In this document: positions 25,807 to 35,889 of the stretch, piece after piece
Layout: the number at the start of each line of letters is the position of its first letter
Position numbering within the stretch: the stretch's first letter is position 1
Source of the DNA: Molossus alvarezi
Taxonomy: Eukaryota > Chordata > Mammalia > Chiroptera > Molossidae
DNA length: 64,000 nucleotides
Reading direction: 5' to 3'
Assembly: GCA_037176705.1 (NCBI GenBank)
Contig: CM073898.1
Coordinates: 23,544,488-23,608,487, forward strand
The notes under the pieces: model-generated
Told to the model about the DNA's origin: nothing
The model's database searches: none
The model's input: only the letters and a program-made list of their open reading frames with translations
Translations under genes and position numbers: made by a program

Positions 25807-26230
25807 GAACAGCATCTCTCAAAGTGTGGGCCGCAGAACCCTGGGAGCCCAAGTATATGAGGTCAAACTGCTTCATAGACATATGAGTGTTCCTTGCTTC
25901 TATTCTGTATACACTTGCACAGGCGGTGACAAAGCAGTGGTGGTAAAACGGCTGGCATCTTAGTATGTGTACAAGCTGTGGCACCAAACTCTGCCAGGCA
26001 GTCTTTGCCTTTGTCACCACCGTGCACTTTCAGTAAATCCTAATGACAAAATAATAACTTTAAAAAATCACCTTCCCTTAAGGATTCCTTTGATTAAAGC
26101 AGTACAAGTTATTAAATTGCAGCCCTTGATGACACATCTTAGACTGTTCCATGGGGTGAGACGCTGTAGCACCTGAAGCCCAGTGAAAGTCTCAAGGAAA
26201 AGCATCCTAGTTCGAGATGTCCTCCAAACG
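25807..26230 (+). mobile_element. hAT-Charlie transposon relic (5' part, decayed transposase)
   Basis: Begins with a degraded Charlie-type terminus (CAGCATCTCTCAAAGTGTGG). It continues through GAGGTCAAACTGCTTCATAG, AAGCAGTGGTGGTAAAACGG, CTGGCATCTTAG and GTGGCACCAAACTCTGCC into a transposase stretch. In the coding part, TTGATTAAAGCAGTACAAGT and GTCTCAAGGAAAAGCATCC align with the hAT transposase region that also gave rise to ZBED5-like host genes. The frame carries several stops and ends near 26230, so it is dead and truncated. Confidence 0.7.
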
Positions 26231-27504
26231 TCCACACGGCGGTTTGGGGTTAGCAGCCAGGTATCCCTGACTTGTCACTGTAGTGCTCACACCTGGGAGT
26301 CCACATCTTGGAACATGCATGGCTGTTCATTCATACATGAAGTTACTAGGTTTGTCTCGTTTTAAGTTGAGAAAAAAATACCATCCTGATATGGTTGTCT
26401 TGTGGGACTAGCCCACTTCAAAACACATCGACCAGTTATTGCAGTCGTCCTGACCTTTCGGCCTCGGAGGACTCTTGTCACATGGAGTATCCGGCAGGAA
26501 CCACTGGACGTGCAGTCCTCCTGTTTTCCACTCCTGCCGCCTCCCTGCCCCCCGGCCCAGGGAGAAACCAGGGACTGTGTCAGAGAACTGGACCTTGATG
26601 CATATACTGCGTTTATGGACTCACTTAGGAAAAATGAGATTTTAAAACAGGTTTCCCAGGGGTCGTCAGCAGCACGATTGGGCTCAGCTCTGATTTCTGT
26701 AATCAAAGCTCACTGCATTGTTGCTTTAAATCTCTGTGAGTTGGCTGCTAAGTGATTTTTAAAGTGTAATGTCCTATAATAGAAAAACATAAAAGCGTTT
26801 GTCTCAGAAGCATGTTGTATTTGATCCTATGAAGTGGTGGTTGCCAAGGGAACTATTTTCCAAGAAGAAAAACAAAGTATTGATTAGGATGGGGACATAG
26901 AATGGAAAAGGTTCCTCTCCAAAAAGACAATGAAAGCATAGCGGACATGATTGGCCTCGGCACCGGCTGCTTCCTGGCTGGACACGGTGGCCGTGACGTT
27001 TCCCGGGGGCCGGCAGGCTCACCTGTGCCTCTTCGGACAGCCTGTCGCTCCTGCCAGGAGGCTTTGCTCTCAGCACTGAGGAGCCAGGGAGAGAATTCGG
27101 GGCCCTTGCCTTTTCATTCTGATTCCACACTCAGGAAAAAGGGCCTTCCTGCGGGGAGACAGAGGAAGCATCTGGATTGGAAACAAGTTGGCCCCGAGGT
27201 GGACTCCCGGGAGGGCTCCTGATGCCAGCCAGGTGATGAGAGGCTGGAGCCTTCGCGCCGCGCCGGGGAGAGACTGATGAGAGATGATTTCTTTGAGAAA
27301 GGTGCCAGGGCACATCCACGTGTTCTCTCAAATGTGAGCCTTGTTAACGCTTTTCTGGTAGGCTTCTTACATCCGGTTTTCACTGTGCAAACATATTCTT
27401 TATATTGAAACATAGTTTTCCTTGTGATGTCATATAGATCAACATTTTTTGAATATTTTGTTTAAAAAAAGCACAGACTACAGCGTTGATCATACCAGCG
27501 ACAG
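26231..27504. other. Intronic sequence, CpG-bearing in 26950-27270
   Basis: A GC-rich stretch of about 320 bp carries scattered CpGs (for example 26958-27010 and 27190-27268). It lacks the density of the block after the exon. Open frames on both strands here have no recognised homology. Confidence 0.45.
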
Positions 27505-27544
27505 GAACATTTAGGTAGGTAGGTGAACATTTAGGTAGGTAGGT
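27505..27544. repeat. Perfect 20-bp tandem duplication
   Basis: The unit gaacatttaggtaggtaggt occurs twice head to tail with no mismatch. Each unit itself ends in three AGGT repeats, suggesting slippage. Confidence 0.95.
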
Positions 27545-27549
27545 ATTGA

Positions 27550-28110
27550 ACACTGTACCAAGTCCTCGGGTTAAGGGGCTTCAGCGCTGGGGAAGACCTG
27601 GCTCTGTCGGTGAGGACTCTAGAGGGGCGATTTGACTTCATGTAAGAATCATTCCCATGGGGCAACGGCCTGGGCAGGTCTTGGCAGGTGCATGGAGGAT
27701 GGAGCTGCTCACAGTGGGCGAAGAGTTCTCAAAAGAGGTGTCATTTGAACTGGGTCTTGAAGGGTGAATCGGTAGTACCAGAGGGCGGAGGGAAGGGGGT
27801 GTCCAGGCAGGTGACCCTCCACGAGCGGAGGCGTGGAAGCAGTCACCAGTGGTTTGTACTGAGGATCTCAGTGCCCGGGGAGCGTGAGGGCGTGGGAGGG
27901 ATTAGTGAAAGAGGAGTCCTTAGAAGTGTGTACATACATTTTCATTCTTATTCAGTAAGAAGTTTGGACCTTTTCTTGTTGGCAAGAGACAACCGCTGAG
28001 TAGGTTTGTGTCAGGAGAAAGGTGACAGTGACGGCAGACAGCGTGGGCAGTGGAGGCACGAGAACTGAGAACTTTGCCGGAGTGTGGGTCACGGCGGCGT
28101 AGTTCAGGAG
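27550..28110 (+). repeat. Old purine-rich dispersed repeat, family not named
   Basis: Shares ordered motifs with the copies at 32.3, 35.0 and 47.3 kb: GTGTCATTTGAACTGGGTCT, GAAGGGTGAATCGGTAG, GGGGTGTCCAGGCAGGTGA, TTCAGTAAGAAGTTTGGACC and AGTTCAGGAGGGGCTGC. The open frame 27688-27999 in it is not protein-like. Confidence 0.6.
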
Positions 28111-29942
28111 GGGCTGCCTCAGGGGGTCCGTTATAACGGAGGGAGGGACGTGGACTGTGGAAGGACAGTCTGCATCAGAATCCACTGTTTGGTGATATGT
28201 TAATTGCACATATTTATAAAAGTCGTAATAAAAACTTTTTTCTCAGACTGGGGGAAAGAGGAGAAATAATAGTTTTTCAGTGGTTCAAATGTTACTTGAA
28301 TTTCTTAAAAGTTTTTAAGTTCCTAGCGTTGAACGCTATTTGACTTACAAATTTAAATATACAGTCACAGGAATTCCTTCATGGCAAATTGCACTGAACT
28401 GGATGAGGCTGGTGGTACTCCTAGCATGTCGACAATTCAACATAGCAATAAGGACGCATTTACATGTGCTGTTTTGTTATATATTAGACCTGAAGATTAT
28501 CACCCACTTTTCTGTATTGAATTGTTTCAATATTTTCTTTTCAGAGTAATTTAGTATTATCACTGTTGTCTTGATAGGAATATACCTTTGTTTGTATATG
28601 CTATATATACGTGTCATGTCTAAAGACCAAATACATAGGAAGACAAATATTAAAATAGATAAATTGTGGTTTTGTTTAAACTTCTAAAATCATTTTCCTA
28701 AGAGCTAAGATTTTGATCTTAGGTGAGCTTGATCTGAAATTAAAACACAGGAGGTTTTCCATTCCCCCTTTTCATAGAATAAAGCTGCAGCTCTTCATAT
28801 TGTAAGTGATATCCTTCCAAAGAACCCTTTGACAAGAAAATTCTTTATTTCGTTGAAGGGAACCGGTCTTTTGCCTAACTTACACAGTTAGTAAGAAGTA
28901 AAAGCCCCACGAATACCATAGCCGTTCATTTTCACCGGCTTCCAGAACACACATTCTCAAGATGGCTTTCTACCTGCCTTTGTTTGAGCAACAGGTGTAA
29001 GGCATCTTAAATTCAAGCACTTTTAAAAATTCTCTTCAGATATAGTATCAGAAACATGTGGCTTAACAGCTAGTCCCCAGCTAAGGTGTGATAAGGTATC
29101 TATTAAAGATAACATCGAGAGGTGGTGGGGGGACCTCCATAACATCCCAGAGATTCATAGAGAAATAATCTGGTTTTCTGGACAAGGTGTTTCCACCCTG
29201 AGGACTATTATTAAGGACTGAGTCTGTTGACAGCCCGTTTGTGTGTGTCATTGGTGTGAGCTGGGTCCCGCGGAAGCTGGTTTTAAGAGTCGGCTTCTCC
29301 CTGTCCGCTTCATTCCGGGCCCAGGATGCTGATTTGGGCTTGACTTCGGAATCTGACCACCTCCGCCTCTCACCAGGCCGTAGCCCCCGTGCTGTGGTTG
29401 TTCTGGCTTCGGTTGTGATCAGTGGGGGATGTTCCCATCCTCACTGAAATGCACGGGAGGGGATCTCTGCCATCGTGTCCTGCTCTCGACTCTGCTCCAA
29501 TTTTGAGGCTTTGTTTGCAGCCTTGTATTAAGCTGGAGAGCCATTTTAAACCCCAGGGTGGTCTCTACCAGCTGGAGTAAAAAGTTGCGGGCTTTTAGGG
29601 AATAATCTTGTCGATTGACGAATGTGACCCCCCCATAATTTGATTGAATATGGGAAAATCCAAGAACCTGTGTTTAAAGTTAAAAATGTTTAAAGGAATC
29701 TCAATTATATTATAATAACACATAAGAAGTCATGGTTTTGCTCACAAACATTTGTGTACATGTGGCTATATTTCTGTCTCCTCAGTTATCAGGGGGTTGG
29801 GTTTCATTGATTGTAAAATTGCAGCCAAACTGCCTTTCATAAATCGAGGTGTCAAAGTCGGATGATAACCTTGACAGCCTCGCACAGTTTTGCTTTTCAG
29901 CAGGCCTTTTCTTTGAATGAAGCTAACAAGCAAACATTGTGT
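28111..29942. other. Distal part of intron 1
   Basis: AT-rich up to 29220, then moderately GC-rich at 29230-29450. I see no alternative exon. The last 20 bases form the acceptor region. Confidence 0.5.
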
Positions 29943-29962
29943 GGTTCTTAATTGTTTTACAG
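29943..29962 (+). other. CRIM1: 3' splice site (acceptor) of CRIM1 exon 2
   Basis: A short T-rich tract (ggttcttaattgttttac) is followed directly by AG at 29961-29962. Using this AG sets the exon in the CRIM1 frame, with Asp split across the junction. The tract is modest, being interrupted by AA. Confidence 0.88.
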
Positions 29963-30136
29963 ATGAAAACTGGGATGATGACCAACTGCTTGGTTTCGAA
30001 CCATGTAAAGAAAACCTTGTTTCTGGCTGCAATATCATCAATGGGAAATGTGAATGCGTCACCATTCGGACCTGCAACAATCCCTTCGAGTTTCCGAGGA
30101 AGGACATGTGCCTTTCAGCTTTGAAGAGGATTCAGG
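29963..30136 (+). CDS. CRIM1: CRIM1 exon 2 (internal coding exon)
   Basis: CRIM1 is a type I membrane protein that binds BMPs through its extracellular cysteine-rich repeats and tempers their processing and delivery. The exon is 174 bp and phase 1 at both ends: its first two bases complete an Asp codon and its last base starts a Glu codon. It encodes 57 complete codons with no stop, from Asp-Glu-Asn-Trp to Leu-Lys-Arg-Ile-Gln. The block Gly-Cys-Asn-Ile-Ile-Asn-Gly-Lys-Cys-Glu-Cys, then Thr-Ile-Arg-Thr-Cys and Asn-Pro-Phe-Glu-Phe-Pro, is diagnostic. It corresponds to about residues 111-168 of human CRIM1, just after the IGFBP motif and before the VWFC repeats. All six cysteines are kept. By memory, about 10 of 57 residues differ from human, more than expected for this gene. 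The acceptor is a T-rich tract ending TTTTACAG and the donor is CAGG|GTACGT. No other CRIM1 exon is visible here. A pseudogene is unlikely because the frame and both splice sites are intact. Confidence 0.93.
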
Positions 30137-30142
30137 GTACGT
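30134..30142 (+). other. CRIM1: 5' splice site (donor) of CRIM1 exon 2
   Basis: The junction AGG|GTACGT puts the donor GT at 30137-30138. Choosing this GT leaves one base of the next codon in the exon, giving phase 1. That agrees with the recalled human protein, where the next residue is Glu. Confidence 0.85.
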
Positions 30143-30420
30143 ACTAATTTTCGCAGTCGCGAGCTTAGCCTCATGGAACCGGAGCAGTGACAGTATTGGC
30201 GCCGGAACAGGCAAAGACGAGCTTGCAGAGAGGGATAGCGTTTAGAATCCCAGACAAGACGCGTCCCGTTGCCGGTGGGGACGTGACGGAGTGCGCGCTT
30301 TCCGAGGCCGTGGCGCGGCAGTGCCGTGGCGGCATGAGCAGGGCCTCGGCGCAGAGGAGCTTGGGGGGGGCGAGCTGGCGGTCAGCAGCTGTTGTCGCCA
30401 GGCCACCCGCTTGGTTTCCC
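30137..30420. promoter_or_regulatory. CpG-dense block at the start of intron 2
   Basis: By hand count there are about 29 CpGs in roughly 285 bases, against near-absence in most of the window. The block begins in the donor site itself (GTACGT) and includes clusters such as CAGTCGCGAGC, TTGGCGCCGG, GACGCGTCCC and GTGGCGCGGCAGTGCC. GC content looks near 60%. It satisfies the look of a small intragenic CpG island. Whether it is a promoter or enhancer is inference, as no TATA, initiator or transcript evidence is visible. Confidence 0.5.
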
Positions 30421-31073
30421 CACAGGAAGGTGCTCCATGAGGAGAGTACTAATGAGAAGTGCGGCTCCTCTGGCAAGAAAGTCTATCTCTGTAGACGAGG
30501 TGGGGAAATTGTGTGGTGATGATTGAAGGCTCAGGTTGGTTTTGCCATAGGGCAAAATTACATAGGTGTGGATGAATCACTGGGTACTTCACTTCTAGAA
30601 TGAAGTCAGGAATCACTTTAAAATAACAAGAAAATTATACTAATATGGCTCATAACTTTTGTGCATTCAGGCATAAACCCTAGAAAAGAGATTGAGGACC
30701 TGAAAACATGATTCATAACTACAGTAATCACAAGTGGCATACCCATAACTTGGTGTCGTGGCAGGATTAACAAAGGGTGGGGCCTGGGCTGGGGTCTCAG
30801 CTGGTCCCTGAACACTCTGCTCCAGATTCCTTTGGGGAAAAAAAGGACTGAATGAGCGAGACACTCTTAAATATACCTTTTCTCTCTAAAGTGATGCCAT
30901 TCTGAAATGCAACACCAAGGATTTTCAAGGTCCAAAATCAAACTCATAAGGGCAGTAGAGCAGGAATGAAGTTTTGAATTGCACTGTTTCCAAGTCATGT
31001 TAAATGGTAATAAAGAATAAGAATTTTATAATAGGCTTTAAAATAGCATCCCTTTGTATTTACCATGCTGCAA
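30421..31073. other. Intronic sequence without recognised genes
   Basis: Turns AT-rich again. Nothing recognised. Confidence 0.5.
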
Positions 31074-31212
31074 GTGATAAGCCAAAGAACTTCTGTGCAT
31101 AAACAGTGGACACAGACAACAATGTGGGGGATGGGGTGGGGGTGAGTGGGGGAGGGGGGTGGTCAGTGGAGGAACATTTGTAATACTTGAACAGTAAAGA
31201 TAAATTTTTAAA
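31074..31212 (+). mobile_element. L1 3' end fragment (3' UTR)
   Basis: GATAAGCCAAAGAACTTCTG, then AACAGTGGACACAGACAACA and a G-rich tract (31124-31170). It ends AATACTTGAACAGTAAAGATA. This is the 3' UTR pattern of laurasiatherian L1. It is more diverged than the L1 ends at 53.2 and 60.9 kb. No clear TSD. Confidence 0.75.
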
Positions 31213-32290
31213 GAGAGAGAGAATATAGTAGAAAACAGTAGACGTAAAATCTTGGAACCACAGAGTCTTAGATAACATTTAGTCTGGTCCTTGAATTTGA
31301 AAATTGGAAGGCTGAGCTCCCCACCATGGGTCACTAACCAGCCTAGGACTAACCATGTAAAGTTTTTTCAGTCACATCATGACATAGACAACACAGCCAG
31401 TTAACTAACTCATTTCTAACTGCCCCCTGGCTCTTTGCTCACCCCTATCTCCACCCCTATTTCCTGCCAAGAAAAGATTTTAACAACTTCAGCACATAAG
31501 TTCAGGGATGTAGATGCAGTGGTCAGATGTCTGTTTAAATAATAAATTTAGTTCCTCATACATATTTAAAACCACATTGTATAAAATAGTACAATTTAGA
31601 TGATTGCTTTTTGCCATTCTTACATTTCATGAACGTGTGCTATTGAAATGGTTCCGGCGCAACATTGTCACTATCTTCGCTGAGGCTGCCTTCCAGGTCA
31701 TTCTACACCCTTGTGCACACACCCTCTTCCCCACATCTGAGTCGTCGAGTCTGTGTTACCAGAAGTTTTGTTCTAAGACACAGTATCTTTTCACATAAAA
31801 CTGGGACTGTTGCATTTTTAATTAGTTAGGTGTATATTTATGATCTTTACGATGTGGAGATTAACTGCATTGATTTTTAAAGTGATTCCAAAAAGGCTGT
31901 TTACGATATGCAGCACTTCCAGTGCTGAGATCATTCTCGCAGGAATAATTACTGCAGCAGATTAAATTTCTGTACCTTTTTCCCCTTGTTAACACATTCT
32001 GTCAGATGGCTTCTATATAATCCAGAAATAGGATTGGCTGAGGTCACTTAAGGTTAATGTATCTCGTACAAATATTACTTTGCTTTTCAAAATAAAGCAC
32101 CTCGCAGTATTTGAGTGTTGTAAGCCGTCAGTATTAGGGGATTTCCCTTTTCTGAGAAACAGTTTTGAAGAAAGAGCTCTACTTATATTCAAGCACACAA
32201 TGCATATGCAAGAATTAGTGGAGATACAGTACTGTATATAATTTAAGTCATTAATAACAATGAAGACTTCAAGTGCTGTAGGAAGTTAAG
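31213..32290. other. Intronic sequence with a possible MIR-like scrap
   Basis: 31240-31340 (CAGAGTCTTAGATAACATTT, GGAAGGCTGAGCTCCCCACC) resembles an old repeat on the minus strand. The remainder is AT-rich and unrecognised. Confidence 0.4.
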
Positions 32291-33590
32291 GCCAAAAACT
32301 GTGACCTGGAATTATGTACGAAGGTATGGAGGAAATGGAATCTGAACAATCTGAAATTTGGATGGTGATGGATTCCAGGAAGGGGAGCAGTGTGGACACA
32401 AGAATACAATGTGGAAGTGAGATTTGCATGACTTATATGTAAGATACCTGGGAAACTAGTCTAACACAGCAAGGTTTTATGTTGATGGTTAATGGGAAAT
32501 GAAGATGGAAGGCAGGATGGGACCAAATTATGAAATGACTTCGTCGTGTAGGGAGCTTGCACCTGGTAATAGGAGCTATCAGACATCATTGTAGGTTATG
32601 AGCAGAGAGAAGCAGAGCGTGGGGAAATCAATGTGAGGCAGGCTGGGGTTGGGGAGGTGTGATGGGAGTGGATTAGCAAGTGAGAGGCTGCAGCTGAGGG
32701 GCTGGTGGGAGAGCTGCTTCTGTCATTTTCACGTGGTGCCATGGGAGACTGGACTAGGGGTCCAGAGGATATGCACCGTTTTGACAGTGGACCCCACAGT
32801 GTCGTCTGACAGATGAGGGAAGGATGAAAATGCACAAAGACGATGCTGGATTTCCCAACCTGAGGTCAGAGGAACGATAGTGCCGAATGAAATGGGGACA
32901 CTCTTCTGAGATATTTGTGATAGAGTGGAACTGAAAAGTGGCCTGGCTGTTTTAGGGGGATATAGGGTCAGAGGGACTTGAAAACTATGGGAGGTGTGAC
33001 AGCATGTTTGGATGATGACCAGAATGACCTGGAAGGGGAGACCAGTAAGATAAGAGGCGAGGGTGCTGGCAGGGGCTGAGTCTTGGAGGAGAGAGGAGCA
33101 GAGCTGTTCCTTCGTCTCAGAGCTTATAAAACAAGGTCAGCTGACTCGGAGGTGGAAGAAGAGGTGTGGAATTGAGGAGGGAGAGAAAATATAAAGCAGA
33201 CATCTCAGGGAGAGGACGAGTAAATTAATAGGGAAATGGATGAGGGCCGCCTGCTAGTGGCACAGCTCGCTTCAGGCTGGTGGTTCTAAGTCTGGGGGGA
33301 GACCAGCCAGCGCAGCTGTGTGCTTTCTCTCCAGCCCTGGAGCAGGTGCGCTGTGGGCAGAGAGGTGGATTCAACTGGGGTTCAGGTTTTCCCGCGAGTC
33401 CTCTAGGAAGAGAAGGCACGGAGATGGAGGGTTATGCAGAGTGCGCACAGTGACGGGCCGTGCTGTCTGTGCTGGGAAGGAGGCGCCGCGTGAGGAAACC
33501 TGACCAGAAGTCCTGTGCGTAGTGAAACAACCGCATGTGGTTGGTACATAAGTGACTGCATGTGTTTCACATGAACAAGGTTTTATTTTT
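32291..33590 (+). repeat. Old purine-rich dispersed repeat, long copy (5' segment)
   Basis: Ordered motifs of the unnamed family: GGATTCCAGGAAGGGGAGCA, ACTTCGTCGTGTAGGGAGCT, TAGGTTATGAGCAGAGAGAA, CAGCTGAGGGGCTGGTGGGA, TGTGACAGCATGTTTGGATG and GACTTGAAAACTATGGGAGG. It is split from its downstream part by the Ves SINE at 33.6 kb, so the repeat is the older of the two. Confidence 0.55.
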
Positions 33591-33776
33591 TTAGTTTATT
33601 TTAGATTTTTGTTAAATTTTTGTGAAAGGGGGAGGGAGAGAGTGAAACATCGATCAGCCATCCCGCTGCATGCCCCCTACCTGGGATCAAGCCCACAACC
33701 CAGTCATGTGCCCTGACCAGTAATCACACCGGAACATTTCAGTGCATGGGATGATGCTCAACCAACCAGGGCCTGG
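33591..33776 (-). mobile_element. Ves-type SINE inserted in an older repeat
   Basis: +-strand segments TTTTGTGAAAGGGGGAGGGA, AAACATCGATCAGCC, CATGCCCCCTACCTGGGAT, CAAGCCCACAACCCAG and TGTGCCCTGACCAGTAATC, with a degraded head CAACCAACCAGGGCC. The TSD is ggttttattttttta against ggttttatttttca. Confidence 0.88.
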
Positions 33777-34080
33777 GGTTTTATTTTTCAAAGGAGAACA
33801 GGAAGAGCCATCCGAAAGTGACAAGGAGAACAAAGAAGACACCTCTCCCACCCCCAGGATTTATGGATTGTGGGAGATGGACCTGTCCCCACCGGAGAGG
33901 ACTTCAGGGACTATCAGTTTCACTTAGAGCACAGAGATGAAGGGAACATCTGGAGAAGAGCTGACAGTAAAGGGGGTTTTAGTGACAATGACCTTGAGTT
34001 CTTGAAGGCACAGTGGAAGGATTTGGGCACCGGGGTTGTGCAGAGTCAAGTGACGATGGATGACCTGGTCATTTAGGCTT
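33777..34080 (+). repeat. Continuation of the old purine-rich repeat after the SINE
   Basis: AGGAGAACAGGAAGAGCCATCC, GGAGATGGACCTGTCC and GACCTTGAGTTCTTGAAGGC keep the purine-rich, G/A-skewed style of the same family. Two short + frames here are not convincing genes. Confidence 0.4.
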
Positions 34081-34980
34081 GACTCTCATGGTTTTTTATG
34101 TTAAGGTGAATAGTTAGTTCCAGTTAAAACCTTCTTTTGAGGACTACTTTTTGGGGCAGTTTATAGTGTCAAGGTGTATGGTTGTGGGTGGGGCAGAAGA
34201 AATGATGTTCTTGCCAGAGAAAACAGGGGTCCCCATTTCTGTGTGTGGGAGTGAGTTCTGAACATGAATTCTAAACCACAGCATTAAAAAAGTGTGAAAG
34301 TCATGGCAGGGCATTTCAGTCTTGTATTTATAGATGTATGGAGAATAATGGCAATTTCTGGGTATTTAAGAAGTCCTGGTGTATTCCTTATATTTGTTTA
34401 AAATGAAAAGAGTTGGTCCTGGATTTTACTAAATGTTTTCTTTCCCCAAATCTATGAACATATCACTCTAAAATCAGTTTGTCACAAATTGAGAGGGTAC
34501 AGGATACTGGATGACAGCCAGCCATGGGTTTGTGCAGAATGATGTGTCAGAATGATCTGTATTTCTCCAAGGATAAGAGAGACTGATAAAGAGAATGATC
34601 TGCCAGTGATCCCACCTTGGTCTTCACAAAGCTTGTAGTTTATGCCATACTACCTACTCGTCATCGATTTGGTTTTTGTACTGAGGTCCACAAAGTTAAA
34701 CTGATGTCTCATCAGAAGAGGGGACCAGACTAGCAAACATAGTACCAGCCCCTGTGGCTGCCAGAAGGGTTTTCTGGAGGGGCTACTCCGGAATTAGTCA
34801 TTGTAGTTAAAATTGATCCCAAACACTAAATTTGTGTATGACTCCAAGTAGGGATAACTGGCTTTTATTTTCTAAAACGTTGCTGTAATTCAGAGTGGTT
34901 GTAATAAATTCAGGAAGTAGTCGGAAATATGGAACCACGTCATGTTCGGGGAATTATGTAAAACACCCTGGAAGTCATTT
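34081..34980. other. Intronic sequence without recognised genes
   Basis: Mixed composition; nothing recognised. Confidence 0.5.
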
Positions 34981-35840
34981 ATCTGTTCGCCCATTCAGCA
35001 GATATTCACTGAGCGCCGAATATGTACCAGGCACAGTGCTGGTTGCCGAGGACACGGCTCTCATGGAGCTTTCATCAGAAGGGGGAGGATGGCCAACACA
35101 AAAATGAACAAGGAAATTCACTATGACTAGAGCTATGAGAAACAATAATCAGGGTGATATGAAAGAGAACTGCTGGGATTACTGGGGAAAATGCTTTAGA
35201 TACGGGTGTTGGAAGCTTTCCGTGAGCGAAGGGCATCTGAACTGAAACCCCGATGGAAGAAGGAGCCAAACTTATGATCGGAGAGGCGAGAAGTCCATGC
35301 AGAAGGTGAGGACGAGCTTGTGTGTTGAAGGAGCAGAAAGGTCAGTGTGACTGGATTGTAGTGAGGGAGGGTAATGGTCAGATCACATGATGCCTTGTAG
35401 ATTACCTTGAGGTGTGTGCATTTCGTGATGAATACATAGGAAAGCCATTTAAAGAATTGTGAACAAGTGTGTGGTGCAATTTGATTTGTGTTCTAAAAAA
35501 TTGATGTGGTGGAGAAGTGACTGGTAGGGAGGCTGGAAGATGCAGAAAGAGGAAATGGTCCTCAGGGAGGGGTTCTTTTAGTAGTTCAGGTAAGAGATAA
35601 CCTGAGAACGGAAGATGGAGAGAGGGTTCGATTTAAAGTAGGATTTGGAACTAGAATGAATAGGACTCCTGGGTGGATATGTGGAGCAGGTAGGGGTGAA
35701 GGAAAGAGGAACCAAGGAGTTCCCTTAGATTTGGGGTTTAAGCAAATTGTAGTGCCCTTTACAAGGGGGCGGGGCAGGCTTGGGGAAGACTAAGCGTTTG
35801 TTTTGGACACATTAAATTTGACACCCAAGTAAAGCTATTT
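34981..35840 (+). repeat. Old purine-rich dispersed repeat, long and best-preserved copy
   Basis: Head CAGCAGATATTCACTGAGCG, GCCGAATATGTACCAGGCACA, GTGCTGGTTGCCGAGGACAC. Then CATGGAGCTTTCATCAG, GATCACATGATGCCTTGTAG, GGAAAGCCATTTAAAGAATTG, GAGGCTGGAAGATGC, AACCAAGGAGTTCCC and GTTTTGGACACATTAAATTTG. It shows the full order of family motifs over about 850 bp, with no coding capacity. Confidence 0.7.
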
Positions 35841-35889
35841 GTTACGTAGGCAATTTTTGATTGTAATTAACTGTTAAAAAGCCTTCAAC

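Larger units (their letters stand above)
1..29962 (+). other. CRIM1: CRIM1 intron 1 (partial, inferred)
   Basis: This is everything upstream of exon 2. I found no frame resembling CRIM1 exon 1, which would carry a leucine-rich signal peptide and the IGFBP cysteine motif. The assignment is inferred from the exon and from the known large first intron of CRIM1. A non-coding or antisense transcript inside it cannot be excluded. Confidence 0.75.

Noticed and set aside
29917..30147. Independent small gene starting at the ATG in 29917
   Set aside because: The upstream part lies before the splice acceptor, in intron. The coding signal starts exactly at the acceptor and matches an internal CRIM1 exon.
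33742..34076. Short + frames rich in Glu, Asp and Ser
   Set aside because: They lie in the SINE boundary and the purine-rich old repeat, whose G/A skew yields Glu and Lys codons.
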